Numbered from the stretch's first letter, positions 44,480 through 57,191 are shown. The stretch is 64,000 bases of DNA from Cavia porcellus (GCF_034190915.1 NW_026947486.1:106918812-106982811), one strand, 5' to 3'. The notes: generated by a model not told the origin, from the sequence alone. Numbers and translations are program-made.

Positions 44480-45932
44480 GTGAAATAAATCAAACTCACA
44501 TTTATAAATACCAAATAGTTTCTCTAGCGTAAGAAATGATAAGAATACATAAAAGTATGTATTAATCATGATTCCCCATTATATTTCTTTGAAGACTTAT
44601 AACGTTTTCACTCATTAATTGGAATGGTTTTATTGGATTGTTTGATTTTATTGTCTGTGATGGTATGAACAGCTATTTTGTAGAAAACAAGACATCATAA
44701 TAGCTAGTGCTGATTTAATATCATCTTGTTTTGAATTCCCATCAAGCTGTTGTTCTTCTGTCTCCATTGGTTTTATCATGTTGTATGCTATTGGATTTTA
44801 TTATATGTGATAGTATAAGCAAAATTTTTATAGGCAAAGAGATAATATAGAAACCATTGTTCGTTTTCTGTTAGTTGGTTCTAAATACCCTGTAATACTT
44901 TCATTCTTTTGAATGGTTTCACACTGTCTTGATATGTCTGATGCTACAGTATGTGAAGTTATACTCAAAGATTTCAAGGAAAGAGACACTATGGTAACTA
45001 CTATTAAGTCGGGTTATCTTGTGATGAAACACTATGTTGCTTACATTGTTCTGTTCTGACCTGTGTTGTTATGTTGTTATGTGTTCTTTTATCTCAATCT
45101 CCTTTTTTAAAAATTTATTTATTTTTTATAATTTTTTAATTAAGGGAAACATTTAAAAAATTAGCAGGATATATTATAGTAACTTTTTGATTTCCTGTTA
45201 ACTTGATTTGAAGCCCTGTATTACTCCCACTATCTTGTTTTGACTGATTTTACTCTGTTCCGTTCTGTTTGACAGTATCAAGTTTGAGGGTATAGGCAAC
45301 TACTTTGAAGGCAATAAGATTCACTATGATGCCCATTCTGGTTTGACTATTATCTTCTTTTGAAGTCCAGTAATGTCTCCAATGTTTAGGCTTTATTGAT
45401 CTTGTTCTGTACTGTTTTGTTCAATTTTATTACACCTAATGATATAGGCAATTCTTTTTAAGGTAGCAAGAGGCATTATGGTAACCATTGTTGATTACCT
45501 TGTATTCTGTTTTTACATCATGTACTATGTCCATCCTTTGTTTTGACTGACTGCTTTGTTTTGCCACTTGGTTTTATTCTCTTCCAAAAAAAAGTAATAA
45601 GAACTGTAGGGGTAAAAAAAAAACAAAATGTTTAATTGTTATTGTAAAAAAGAGAGGAATAGCACGTGCTGTAAAGGATACAACTGCATGTATGTTTAAG
45701 TGTGTAAGATAGATAACCATATTACTAAGTTTTTGTTGGCTCATTGAACACAACTGTTTGCAGTCTCACTGAATGTCCACTTTATAAGCTTTAATTCTGT
45801 AACTTGAACAACTATTTGTAAGATGAAAATATGTAATCTATTAACTAGTGATTTCTTACTGTTTATTTCTTTGAAATTCTGTATTACTTGTACTCTTTTT
45901 CTGTTTTTTCTCTTTAAATGAAATAAAAAACC
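44480..45932 (+). other. L1 3' UTR
   Basis: Long AT-rich 3' UTR shared with the truncated copies at 22360, 30318 and 48530. It ends with 'ttttttctctttaaatgaaa' and a short A-rich tail. Confidence 0.8.
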
Positions 45933-46219
45933 AGAGTCCTGAATTTTAAGAATATTTCATAAATGATACTTGTGCTATCCACATTTAATTTGACAGTGAT
46001 TTTTTTAGTGTACTCACTTTCAAAACAATTATTTCATATGTCATAGAATCAGCAATTATTATTTTACATTTAACTTTTGGAGGGTGTTTGTATAATATTT
46101 AAATTTATGCAATTATACTTGAACTGGCATGAACAACTTTGGTAGCAAACTCTTAAGATTTTCCATAAACACACAATTCAGTTCTGGGGTCAGAAAGGGG
46201 CAGTTGGCCTACTACGATA

Positions 46220-46360
46220 CAGTGTCACCTCATGAGTGACCTGATTTTGAATGCAAGGCTAGCCTGCAAAGCAGGCTATGTGATTATGGGAAATTCATAT
46301 AACTACTTCCTGCCCCTGTGATTTCAATAATAAAATGGGAATAACAGTGTTATTGTGTAT
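46220..46360 (+). repeat. MIR SINE fragment
   Basis: 'gattatgggaaattcatata' and 'aataataaaatgggaataac' are MIR-like in order and wording. Confidence 0.55.
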
Positions 46361-46364
46361 TACG

Positions 46365-46650
46365 CAGCTTTCCTGTCGCTGAGACCAAACACATAGGGAA
46401 GAAATGGTTTACTAGGCTCATAATTTCAGAAGTTTCAGTTCATAGTTGATTAGCTCCAAGGCAGAAATATCATGGCAGAAAGGCTTAGAAGGGTAAAGTC
46501 TCACAGTTCAAAGCAGCCAGGAACAGAAGAGGGGAACAGTGCCATCGAGAAAGAGAGAAGCATTTTGAAATTACTCCTCCATGAGCCATATGAACACATC
46601 CAGAAGTGTGCTTTCCTAGTCTCTGCATGTTCCCAAGCCAGTGAAGCTGA
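46365..46650 (-). repeat. MaLR-type LTR, antisense
   Basis: Same family as 31815-32165 in reverse: 'ttcagaagtttcagttcata', 'gattagctccaaggcagaaa'. Confidence 0.6.
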
Positions 46651-47329
46651 CACCGCATATTAAACACCATGTATTGTGAGTTAATATGTGTGACTGTAAT
46701 TGTAGAGTGCTTGGACAGTAGCTTACATAAGCTTTGGCTGTTATTAGTAATTTCAGAATATATTAGCTCTGAATTTCCTGAAGGCACTAATCAGTATGTT
46801 CTATAGATGGTATGAAGCACATCAGTTGGTTGGGTATTTACTTAAAAAGAGATTTATTAGGTTAGGAATACTGACAAAAACCGTTAAACAACCACCTTAT
46901 TTTCTTATACTAATTATAGCAGTAAAATTTACGATCATACACTTATATCTTTGAGTTGATTTTCTGATACAGTATAAGATGTGGATCCAAATTCACTTTG
47001 TTGTATATGGACATACAGCTATGTCAACATCTGTTGTTGAAGAAACTATCATCTCATTGTGTGTCCTTGGTACATTTGTTACAGATCAGTTAACCATAAA
47101 TGCATGGATTTGTCAGCTTTCTATACTGTTCCATTTGAGTGTATGTCTGTCTTTATGCTGTTACAATGCTGTTTTGAATACCATAGTTTCAAAAGGTATT
47201 TTGAAATCAGGAAATGTGATAGCTTCACCTCTATTTTTGTTACTTGTAACTCAACTAAGGAAAAAAGACTATCAACAAGATAGAGATGAATTGTAACACA
47301 GAAAATGTACAAAATCTTTACAGCAGTGC
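46651..47329. other. Unassigned AT-rich sequence
   Basis: No gene. A 105-codon open frame at 46979-47296 has no domain; the text around it ('gtatgtctgtctttatgctg', 'accatagtttcaaaag') is reminiscent of antisense L1 and may be old L1 ORF2. Confidence 0.4.
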
Positions 47330-48015
47330 TTCTAGATTTTTTTGCCTTTGTTTTATTTTAAAAAGAAAAAAGAGAAATAGCACAGAATTTCAAAAAAGGA
47401 TAAAAAAGTAGGGAATTAACACTAGTTAATACATTGCCTATTATTGTCCCAGAACTAATTGTTCAGGTTACAAAATCTCAACACAGAAGTGATCAGTCAA
47501 ACAATGACAGCACAAACTGTTCTTTTGGATGACCTAAGAAAGATTAGTTGTATAGTTATCTATCAGGCATACATATACATACATACTTTCATATATATTT
47601 ACCAGCATATAATCTTTTTCATTCTTCCTTTTTCCCTTTCCCGTATCTCAATAATTCTGTCCTTTTGACCACTTTCTTCCCCTTTCATTGTTATAATATT
47701 TGTTATATATTTTGTATCTTATTACTCTTTCAGATTTTTATTTTTTTATTATTTTTTATACTAGGGGTACAATATGATCTTTGTAAATGTTAGTTTGATT
47801 AATTTCACTTTGAGTATGTTCTCAATTTGTCTCTTATTTACCTAGAAAAGCCTCAAGATTACCTTTTTATAACTGAGTAGTATTCCATTGCATAAAAAAA
47901 TCACATCTTTTTAACCATTCTGCGGTTGATGGGATTTTGGTTGTTCCAAGATTTAGCTATCGCTAATTATGCTGCTATAAACATATGTGCACATATATTG
48001 CTGTGGAATGACATT
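47330..48015 (-). mobile_element. 5'-truncated L1, antisense
   Basis: It begins with an antisense L1 3' end ('cacagaatttcaaaaaagga') and ends in ORF2 carboxy-terminal text ('gagtagtattccattgcat', 'gctgctataaacatatgtgc'). Confidence 0.8.
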
Positions 48016-48017
48016 TC

Positions 48018-48165
48018 CAATTTGAGATATAGATTCACTATGAAGTCCAGGCTGCCCTTGAACTTACTTTGCAGCCCAGGCTGGCTTCAAACCCATAGCA
48101 ATCCTCCTGCTTCAGCCTCCCATGTACTGGGATTATAGGTTTGTGCCATCATACCTGGCTAGATG
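48018..48165 (-). repeat. B1 SINE, antisense
   Basis: 'agcccaggctggcttcaaac', 'cctcctgcttcagcctccca' and 'ctgggattataggtttgtgc' are textbook antisense B1. Confidence 0.9.
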
Positions 48166-48529
48166 CTTTTTATATACATAGTAAAATCATTTAACAGGCT
48201 TTAAATCTGTTCTTTTAATTTTTTATTAGTGTGTGTTTTCAGTGCATAAAAATATTATTCATTATGAGAAATTAGTACTCATACATAACATATCTCAATT
48301 CATTTTTTCCTCCAATTATACCCTTAAAATTTTAACTTTTTTTCTTTTTGCCAGCATCAGATTCATTTGTTTATCACAAACACAGAGTGAAGGCAGACCA
48401 ACGGGCAAAAATAATACTATAAAATATATAAGAATTTACATTAAATCAAGATACACTTTTAGATACATTAGCCATTCTGGACTAGGATAACAATTTTTTT
48501 TCACTTTTTTTCCGTTGTCTGTCTTTTAT
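48166..48529. other. Unassigned AT-rich sequence
   Basis: No gene or clear family. Confidence 0.4.
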
Positions 48530-49480
48530 TTTGCTTTTTAAAATATATTTTTATTATTATTTAAAGAGAAAAATAGAAAGGAAATAAAATAAAAAACAAA
48601 GCAGTAAAAGGGTACAAATAATACAGAATTTCAAGGAAAAAAACACAGTAAGCTATCACTAGTTAATAGGTTCCATATTGTCATCTTTGAAATAGTTGTC
48701 CAAATTCTAAATTTAAAGCATGTAAAGTGAACATTCATACAATGAGATTGCACAAAATGCCAATCAATGATCCAACAAAAGTTTAGTAATATGGATTTCC
48801 ATCCTACACACTCAAACATACATGCAGTTATATCCCTTAGACCATCTTCCTTTCCTCTCTTTTTAATAACAATTACACTTTTTGGGTTTTTTTACTCCCA
48901 CAATTCTTATTATTTTTTGGAGAGAATAAAACCTAACTTGGCTAAACAAAACAGAGTCGGTTAGAACAAAAGGATGGGTGTAGTACATGATGTAAAAATA
49001 GAATATCAGGTGATCTAAAATGGTTACCATTGTGCCTCTTGCTATTTTTTTAAAACAGTTGCCTATATCGTCAGGTATAATAGAATTGATCAAAACAGTA
49101 CAGAATAAGACCAATAAAACCTACACTGGAGACCTTACAGGACTTCAAAAAAGATAATAGTCAAACCATAATGCGCGTCATAGTATACCTTATTGCTTTC
49201 AAAGTGGTTGCCTATACTCTCAAACTTGATACTATCAAACAAACTGGAATATAGAATAATCAGACAGAACAAGATGGGGAGAGCAATACTGGGTTTCAAA
49301 TCAGGTTAATAGGAAAACAAAAAAGTTACTATAATATGTCCCGCTATTTTTTAATTTAGTTTTCCCTTAATTAAAAAAAGTAAGAAAAAATAGATTAATA
49401 ATTTTAAAAAAAGGATGGGATTGAGGTAAAAGAGGATATTGTATTAGAACAACACAGGTCAGAACCGAACTATTTAACCA
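48530..49480 (-). mobile_element. 5'-truncated L1, 3' UTR only, antisense
   Basis: Strongly similar to 30318-31255 along its whole length and to the reverse complement of 45040-45932. The two antisense copies stop at nearly the same point ('gaaccgaactatttaaccat' here). Confidence 0.85.
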
Positions 49481-49881
49481 TCATTGTGTACTTTATTTAT
49501 ATATTGGGTTTCTCATATAGGACAAGCCATATGATGTTTAAGCTTATCTACCTGCTTTACTTCACTTAACATTATGGTCTCAAGGTACACTCATTTTCCT
49601 AAAAATGACTTGAGTTTATCCTTTATTCTCACAAAGTATTATTCTATTATGTTTAAATATCACAATTTCTTTATCCACTTGATTGCTAATAGACATATGA
49701 GGTGCTTCCACGCTTTTGTGAATTGTGCTGCTATCAACATGGGTCTGCTTGCATTGTTGTAATACGGTGTCTTTGATTCTTTTGGGAAGATATCTAGAAG
49801 CAAAATACCTGGATCAAATGCAGTTTCTATTTTTAGTTTTTTGAGGAATCTCCATACTGATTTCCATGGTGGCTGTACCTG

Positions 49882-50233
49882 TGTCTTAGTTACTTTTTTC
49901 TCATCACTGAGACAAAATACCTGATTCCCAAAGTTGGGAAAGGAGAGGTTTATTTCTTACAGTTTTTGGAGGTTTCAGTCCATACTCAGTTGGCTCCAAG
50001 GCAGGGTGGCATGGCAGGACCGCTCATGGCGGCTGTAAACAGCAAGGCAGAAACGGGCAGAAAAAGCAAGACCCGCTTTCTTCCTGCCATTACATCACAT
50101 CCTGGCTTCCTTTCCTCCTATGTGAGTGTAGCACTGACAGCATCAATCCAAGCACTAGACAATGAACAATCACAGATGCATATTATAAATGCATGAGGCC
50201 TGGGGGCCACCAACATAAACTATGACAACCTGT
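49882..50233 (-). repeat. MaLR-type LTR nested in L1, antisense
   Basis: 'gtgtcttagttactttttt', 'ttttggaggtttcagtccat' and 'gttggctccaaggcagggtg' are present. L1 text is continuous across it ('ggtggctgtacc' before, 'acctacaatggcaaac' after), so this LTR is younger than the L1 it splits. Confidence 0.75.
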
Positions 50234-53203
50234 ATACAATCTTACCTACAATGGCAAACTAATCTTTTTTTACCTGAAGACTCTCTGAAGTTTGTTGTAT
50301 GATTTTTTGATGATAAGCATTCTTTCTGGAGTGAGATTTCTCAAATGACCAGCGATGTTGAACATTTCTTGAAGTATTTATTGACCAATTATACTTCATC
50401 TAAGAGGTATTTATTCATTTAAGATGCCCATTTTTGCATTGGGTCTTTAAATTTTTGGGTTTTGCTTTTTATTTTGTTTTTTAAAAAAATATATTCTAGT
50501 TATTAGTCCTTTGTGTGAGGACTCACTGGCAAAAATTTTGCCCCATTTTGTAAGCTGTCTCTGCATTCTGTTGGTGGTTTACCTTTCTTTGTAAAAGTTT
50601 CTTAATTTTATGTAATCCCATTTGTTGATTCTTGGTATTATTTCTTGTGCAAGTGGGGTTCAGCAAGTCTTCTTGCCTGGGTATTTGAGAGTTTTACCTA
50701 TTTTTTCTTCCATCAGATTAAGTGTTTCTGTTTTAATATTTAGATATTTAATCAATTTATATTTTAGTGCAGCATATGGTGAGAGATATGGGCCTAGGAT
50801 CAGTCTTTAGGATGTTAATAGCCTGTTTTCCCAGCACCATTTGTTAAAGATGTTTTCTTTCAGTTTAGGTTTTGTGACCTTTGTCAAACATCAGTTAGGT
50901 GAATGTACCTGAAATTGTTTTTGAATCCTCTTTTCTGTTCCTCTGAACCACATGTCTGTTTTTGTGCCAATACTGTGGATTTTTTCTTTTCTTTAATCAC
51001 TGTAGCTTTGTAGTGTAATTTTAAACCTAAAATGATGGTACCCCTTGCCTTGCCTTTGTTAGCTAGAATTGCTTTTGCACTTCTAAGTATCTTCAGGTTC
51101 CATATGAATTTAGGATTGTTTTCTCTAGTTCTGTGAGGAACGCTATTGGTATTCTGATTGGATTTACATTAAATCTGTATAACAGTTTTGGAATTATGTC
51201 CATTTTGACTATATTAGTTCTGGTTATCAAGCAACAGTGGATAATTTTTCCATTTTCTGATGTTCTCTTCAATCTTCTTTTTAGAGTATTATAGTTTTCA
51301 TTGTAAAAGCATTCATCTCCTTAGTTAGGTTAGTTCATAAGTATTTCATTTTTCTTGATATTCTTAAGAAAGATATTCTTTCCCTGATTTCTCTCCTAGT
51401 GGGTTATTTATTTGTGTATAGGAACACTACTGCTTTTTGATTTTTCACTCTGTATCCTGCATTTCTACTGAATTTGGTTATTAATTCTAAGAGTTTTTGG
51501 GTGGTTTTGAAGCTCTTCTATGTAGAGGGTCATGTCTTCTGCAAATATTGATAATTTAACTTCATTTTTATCTTTATCCTATTTATTTCCTTGTTTCCCT
51601 AATTGTTCTACCTAATATTTGAAGAATTTTATTGACCAACAGTGGTGATAGTGGTTATCTTTGTCTTTTTCCTGATTTTAGAGGGAAAGCTGTCAGCTTC
51701 TATTTAATGTAATTTTGGCCATTGTTTTGTTATAAGTGGCATTTATCAGATTGAGATAAAAACCTTCTGTACTTATATTCTTCAGGATTTTATGAATGAA
51801 TGTTGAATTTTTCAATGTTTTTTTCGGTCTATTGAAATGATCATGTAATAGTTGCATTTTCTTCTCCTTATGTTGAGTATGACATTTATTGATTTACATG
51901 TGTTGTACCAACCCTACAATGAATACTAGTTGGTGGTTATGTATGATATTTGTGATTATTTGTTGCATTCTTTATGTGGGTATCTTTTTATAATTTCTGT
52001 ATTTATGTTAATTAAAGAAATTGTCCTATAATTCTCCATCTGGGCTGGGTACTTTTCTGGATTTTAATCAGGGAAATATTTGCTTCCAGGAATATCTTTG
52101 GAGCACTGTTTCCTTTTGAATTTATGAAAGCATTTGAGGAATATTGGCATTAGATCTTTAAATTTCTTGTAGAATTTGGCAGTAAATCTATCAAGACTTG
52201 TTTTTTTTTTTTCTTAGTTGGTAGGTAATTTTTTTCAGTTCTTCAATTTTATTGACATACTCAATTACTCATGATTTTCCTTTTTTCTTGGTTTAGCTTT
52301 AGTAGTTCTCATGTATATATCAATCTGTCCATTTTTTTTTATTTTCCATTTTATTAGAGTACAGGTTCTCAAAGCCAATGATATTGTCGATTTCAGGAGC
52401 ATCTGCTGTGATTTCATCTTTTTTTGTTTTTAATTGCATCAATTTGGGTCTTTTCTTATTTTGGTAAGATTGGCTAAGGGTTTGTGTATTTTATTTATCT
52501 TTTCACAGAATCAACTCTGTTTCATTGATTCTTTGTAAATTTTTTATTCTCAATTTCTGCTTTTATTTTTGTAATTTCCTTCCATTTACTACCTTTAGTT
52601 TTCATTATTCTTGTTTTTATAGGATAGTGAGGTGCATCAGTATGTTATCTATATGGGCCCATTCTGTTTTACTAATGTGTGAATTCGCCACTATAAAATC
52701 TCCTCTTTGAACTGCTTTCATTGTGTCCTGTAGAATCTACTATGTCATTCTGGATTTATCTGATTCTATGATCTGTCTCATTTCTACCTTAGTTTCATCT
52801 GTGACCCACTGATTGCTTACAATGGTATTTTTAGTTCCCATGTGTTTGCATAGAAGCAGTAGTTTCTTTTGCCAGCAATTTTTGGTACTATAATTTGATA
52901 ATACAAATGGGGAAATTTTGATTTTTTGCATTTAATTAAGCATGTTTTGTGGAGAAATATATGGTCTATTTTGGATAAAATCTCATGTGCTATTGAGAAG
53001 AATGAATAGACCATTTTTGGTGGTGGAATACTCTTTAGATATCAAGTTCAATTTGTTTAAAAGTTTGGTTGGATTCATATTTCTTAGTTGGTGTTTCTGT
53101 CTAGTTGATCTGTCCATCTGTGACAGCTGTGTATAGAGATATCCCAGTATACTTGTATTTATCTGATTTTTTCATGTGCATTACTTTTTTGTTTTATGAA
53201 GTT

Positions 53204-53494
53204 TTACATACTGGTATTTAGTGTGCATCTGTTTATAATTTTTCTCTTCTCATTGAATTTTTCCCTTAACCAATACATATTGACCTTTTTTCCCCTCATT
53301 TGATCAGTTTTGGCTTGAAATCCACTTTGTCTGAAACTAGAATAGCTATTTCTGCTTTTTTTTTTCAGGTTCCCATTGCATGGAATTTCCTTTTTAATTA
53401 AATGTTTTTCAATTATACAATATGTCATTGGGTTGTGTTTCCTGATCCACTGTGCCATTCTGTCTCTTTTGAATGGAAAATTAAGATCAGTCAC
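53204..53494 (-). pseudogene. L1 ORF2 endonuclease start, remnant
   Basis: A 96-codon open frame with endonuclease-like text ('FKRDRMAQWIRKHNPM'). It is truncated by a stop and lacks the catalytic blocks further on. It is part of the antisense L1 at 49481-53830. Confidence 0.75.
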
Positions 53495-53849
53495 AGGAAG
53501 AGTTACTAATGAGAGTTAAGACTTATTCCTATCGTTGCACTATTATTTTCTTATTGCTGATTTCCTTTTTTTGTCTTTTTGGCTTAGTTCATTTTTATTC
53601 ACTTTTGAGCTATTGGCAATGTCGGTTTTATTGTCACTTTCCTAATATCCTTGAGAAATTTTGTAATGTTGGTACAGACATTAAAAATTTCTTGAGGAGA
53701 CCTTGTTATGGAGATCAATTTTCTCCTTCAATTCTGAAGGCAAATTTTACAGGATATATAAATCTGGGTTGGGAGTTTTTGTCAGTTTTGAAACTAACTT
53801 CAAGCCCCATCTCCTTCAAGGTTTGTGATTAGAATGCTGTAATCTTGAT

Positions 53850-54360
53850 GAGTTTTCCTTTATTTTAAATTTTAATTTATTTTTCATTTTTATTACTATA
53901 TGTTTGAAGTACACAGTGAACACATTCATCATGTTTACATGAACATAACTCATATCAATACTTTGTTGTCCCTTTCCCTTTCCCTTTATCCAACTGTTTT
54001 CTCCTCCTTATTTAGGAATGCTTCATTTCCATTTTTTCTTCAATTACGTTTTTCATTTAACTTTTTACCTGCTTCCCCTACATTTCTCCTATCTCCTTTT
54101 CCCAATCCCATTTGAAAAAGTTATTCCTATTTCATAATATCTATCCTATATTTTACTCATTATTTATACTTTGAGTTTTATACAGAGGAGAAAGGATGTA
54201 ATATTTAAACTTGTGCATTTGATTTATTTCACTTAAAACTGCAGTTTTTATGTGTATCCATTTACATAAAATTGTCTCAAATTTATCTATGTTTGTGGCA
54301 GAATAGTAGTTCATTGAATATAAGTGCCGCATTTTCTCTATCCATTCTCTGATTCATTGC
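53850..54360 (-). mobile_element. Older L1 3' end nested in ORF1, antisense
   Basis: The AT-rich text 'aagtacacagtgaacacatt' through 'ttcattgaatataagtgccg' resembles an antisense L1 3' end. ORF1-like text lies on both sides (53510-53830 and 54360-54950). Boundaries are approximate. Confidence 0.55.
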
Positions 54361-55140
54361 CTTTCTCTAAAGGCTTTTAAAATGTCCTTGTGATGAGCTT
54401 TTAGTATTTTGAGTATAATGTGATATGAAGAGATTATCTTTTGGTGATGGCTATTTGAATCTCTATGTGACTCACTTACCTGTATGCTTATTTCTTTCTC
54501 TATATTTTGGGAGTTTCCTGCAATTATTTCTGTGAATAGATTTTTATGCCATTTATGTTGTCTTCTGATATTTCAAAATTTCAGTTACTGTTAGATTACT
54601 TTGCATCATCTAGCATCTATCAGATCTATTTTTTATGTTCTTATATCGCTTTTAAGATGTCTTTGAGTAGCTGGTCTTTGAAGGCATCATTGTCATCTCA
54701 AATTCTGTCCCCATATTGGCTGTTTATTCTTTCAATATAATTTTTATTCTCCTGGATTTCTATCTGAAACCCTTTCAAGGACCTTTACTAATCAGGTTAT
54801 TCATATTTTGTATCATTTTGTTTAGCTCAGCCAGCTTTGTTTTTCTCCACTAGCTTTTTATTAGTGTCTTCCTAAAGCTCCTGGATCATATCAGTTATTG
54901 CATCCATTATCTGTTCAGTCACATCTGTGATCTTTTTGAGTGCTTTTAATATCTGTTTTCTAAAAGCCTTTGCCATCCTTTCAAGTAACTCAGGTGTGTG
55001 CCTCATGTTATTCTACTGCTTGATGCACCTTTGATTGGCTTTTTGGGTGTTGTGAGTTTTTAGAGGCATTTTGGTACCTTGCCAACTCATGTTATTATTG
55101 TTTGTTTATGGTTGTTTGTTAGTTTTCTTTATCCTGAAAT
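54361..55140 (-). pseudogene. L1 ORF1 remnant, antisense
   Basis: Reverse complement reads as L1 ORF1, with coiled-coil and RNA-binding parts, heavily decayed. It likely belongs to the antisense L1 ending at 53830. Confidence 0.65.
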
Positions 55141-55560
55141 CTGTTTACACTTATAGTGAAAATACTTTATTTCATCCAGCCAGATTTCCACATGCCTGCA
55201 AACCATCATCAGGGACCTTCCCACTGGTAAGCAGCATTGGCTGGGAGAAGAAGCAAGGTTGACTCCACATCCCCATGGCCATCAGGGACTCCTCAGTGTA
55301 GTTGTAAGTGTACGGAGAAGCCTGTACTGTGCTCCAATTCATCCCCAGGAAACTAGGTTGGGAGAAAACTAAGCACTTGGCCCATTCCCTTAAGACAATG
55401 CAGGAAGCACCTGGGATCTGACAGCCAGCTCATCCAGAGGCACAGGAATATGTCAAGATAATGGAGCAAGATGCAATCTCAGACCTTCAGGCCACATAGA
55501 ACAAGTCCATAAAACATAGATATGAAATGAATTGGAAGTAACACACCTGAAATTTCTGAA

Positions 55561-56191
55561 ATGATAGCAATTGAAGTCAAGAAACAACTTCAGGCTGTTA
55601 AAGAAATCAGATCAGGAATGATATCTCAAGTAAAAGAAGAAATGACAACCGTAATGAAAGAATTGCTAAACATATCTAAAGAAGACATATATTTAAAACA
55701 AGGGGAACATGGGAAAATGATGGGAACCTTGATTGAACAATATAGGAAAGAATTAGAATGAATGAAACAGATTCAAAGAGATATCCAGGAAAATAAAAAC
55801 CCTATTGAAACCTGGAAAAATTGCTTGAACATAACTGAAGATAGAATTTTAAAGACAGGATTTTAGCTAGTGATCTTGAAAGAAAAGATCTCCTAAAAAA
55901 ACAAGTAACTAGGAAATAACAATTCAATGGCTGCAAGATGATGCAAAGAAGGATAATTTAAAACTGATAGGGTTCTGCAAAACTGCAGGAGTCAACATGA
56001 ATGATATAAAATGTCTTTTTACAGAAGTAATGGCAAAAAACTTCTCAAGCATGAGGGAAGGACATGAAATACAGATAAGTGAGGCACAATCAAAATACGT
56101 CTACACCCAGACATATAATAATCAAGATCCCAAGAATTCACAAAAGAACAGGATATTAAAAGCTGTTAGAGAAAAGAAATATCACCTATAA
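55561..56191 (+). pseudogene. L1 ORF1 remnant
   Basis: Open pieces at 55561-55761 ('ATG...IEVKKQLQAVKEIRS', coiled-coil pattern) and 55997-56191 (RNA-binding domain, 'VMAKNFSSMREGHEIQISEA'), separated by stops. It is similar in layout to 39606-40162 but diverged. Confidence 0.75.
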
Positions 56192-56346
56192 AGGAAAACC
56201 CATCAGAATAATGACAGACTTCTCAGCACACACCATCAAGACAAGAAGAGCTTGGAGTGAAGTATTTCAAGTCCTGAAAGAAAACAGTTTCCAACCCAGA
56301 CTGATGTACCCTAAAAAACTGTCCTTCAAAATTGATGAATAAATAA

Positions 56347-56469
56347 GATATTTCCATGACAAAGAACAATGGAAGGCATTCATGACAAACAAACTAACCC
56401 TACAAAAAGATATTCCATGACAAAGAACAATGGAAGGCATTCATGACAAACAAACTAACCCTACAAAAA
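56347..56469 (+). repeat. 61-62 bp tandem duplication in L1
   Basis: Two adjacent copies (56347-56408 and 56409-56469) differ by a single T. They duplicate L1 text around the ORF1 end. Confidence 0.93.
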
Positions 56470-57136
56470 GAACTGAAGGATGTTCTAGAGAGAGATAAAG
56501 ATGACCATGGTGCCAGGAACAGCAGCAGAGGGGCATCATCTAGCAGGGCATGCAGTTGAATAGAGAGGAAAAGTAGGGAGCTGACAGCTGGAAATATCAT
56601 GACAGAGATGAGCCAGTGCATGTTGCTTGTAACAATTAATGTAGTTAATCTCAATTCACCAATAAAAAGAAACAGATAGATTGGATCAAGAAACAAGATC
56701 CATCAATGTGCTGTATACAAGAAACACATTTAACCTGAAAGGAAATTCATAGACTGAAAGTCAAAGGAGATAAAACAACACTCCATACAACAAGGAATGA
56801 GAAAAAAGTAGGAGGTGATTGCCCATCAACCACAAAATGGGTTAGAAAGACGTGATATTTTTGTACAATTGAAAGCTACTCAGCTATAAAGAAGGATAAT
56901 CTCAAGGCTCTTGTAGGTAAATAAATGCAACTTGAGATCTTGCTCATGGGTGAAATGGTTTGAACTCAAATGGTTGAACATTGTGTTGTCTCTCTAGTAT
57001 AAAAAGCTGAAGGAGTTAGTGGGGTACAAAATAAACAATAGATATTGTGAAAGTGAAAGGCGAGGGAATCTTTAAAAAGGGAAGGAATAACTGGGATGGT
57101 GGAAAGGAGAAAAGAAAAAAGGAAAAAATCTATACC

Positions 57137-57139
<3 letters not shown>

Positions 57140-57191
<52 letters not shown>

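Larger units (their letters stand above)
40459..44480 (+). pseudogene. L1 ORF2 remnant
   Basis: Endonuclease text starts at about 40490 ('ITTVIIINVNGLNA') and resumes after the SINE with 'TGDFNIPL' and 'SKIDHILAH' (to about 41340); the usual SDH end of the domain is changed. Reverse transcriptase covers 41862-43370, with '[13 protein letters not shown]' and the catalytic box as 'IADD' in place of the usual FADD. A carboxy-terminal tail runs to about 44480. The frame is broken by an ID SINE, a TA repeat, frameshifts at about 41345-41860 and 42228-42416, and a 74-bp antisense L1 stub. No intact protein is possible. Confidence 0.88.
32523..45932 (+). mobile_element. Full-length L1, inactive, split by a young provirus
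   Basis: It contains a GC-rich 5' UTR (32523-32708 and 39320-39411), ORF1 and ORF2 remnants and a 3' UTR (about 44480-45932) ending in AAATGAAATAAAAAA. Without the provirus and its extra target copy it is about 6.8 kb, as expected for a full-length element. A probable imperfect target duplication flanks it: AGAATCCTGATT (about 32512) and AGAGTCCTGAAT (about 45933). Insertions inside it are the provirus, an ID SINE (about 40690), a TA repeat (about 40957) and a 74-bp antisense L1 stub (43374). Neither ORF can be translated intact. Confidence 0.8.
49481..53830 (-). mobile_element. Long L1, antisense, with nested MaLR LTR
   Basis: Antisense ORF2 runs from the carboxy end (49500: 'cacttaacattatggtctca') to the endonuclease start (about 53500), then the end of ORF1 to about 53830. 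The MaLR-type LTR at 49882-50233 splits it. All frames are decayed; the longest recognisable open piece is 53204-53494. Confidence 0.85.
55145..57035 (+). mobile_element. L1 with internal deletion, plus strand
   Basis: 5' UTR-like sequence (55145-55470) is followed by an ORF1 remnant (55470-56340) and the start of ORF2 (about 56600-56800). There is then a jump to ORF2-end and 3' UTR text at about 56815 ('gcccatcaaccacaaaatgg'), so most of ORF2 is missing. It is head-to-head with the minus-strand L1 on its left. Confidence 0.75.
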
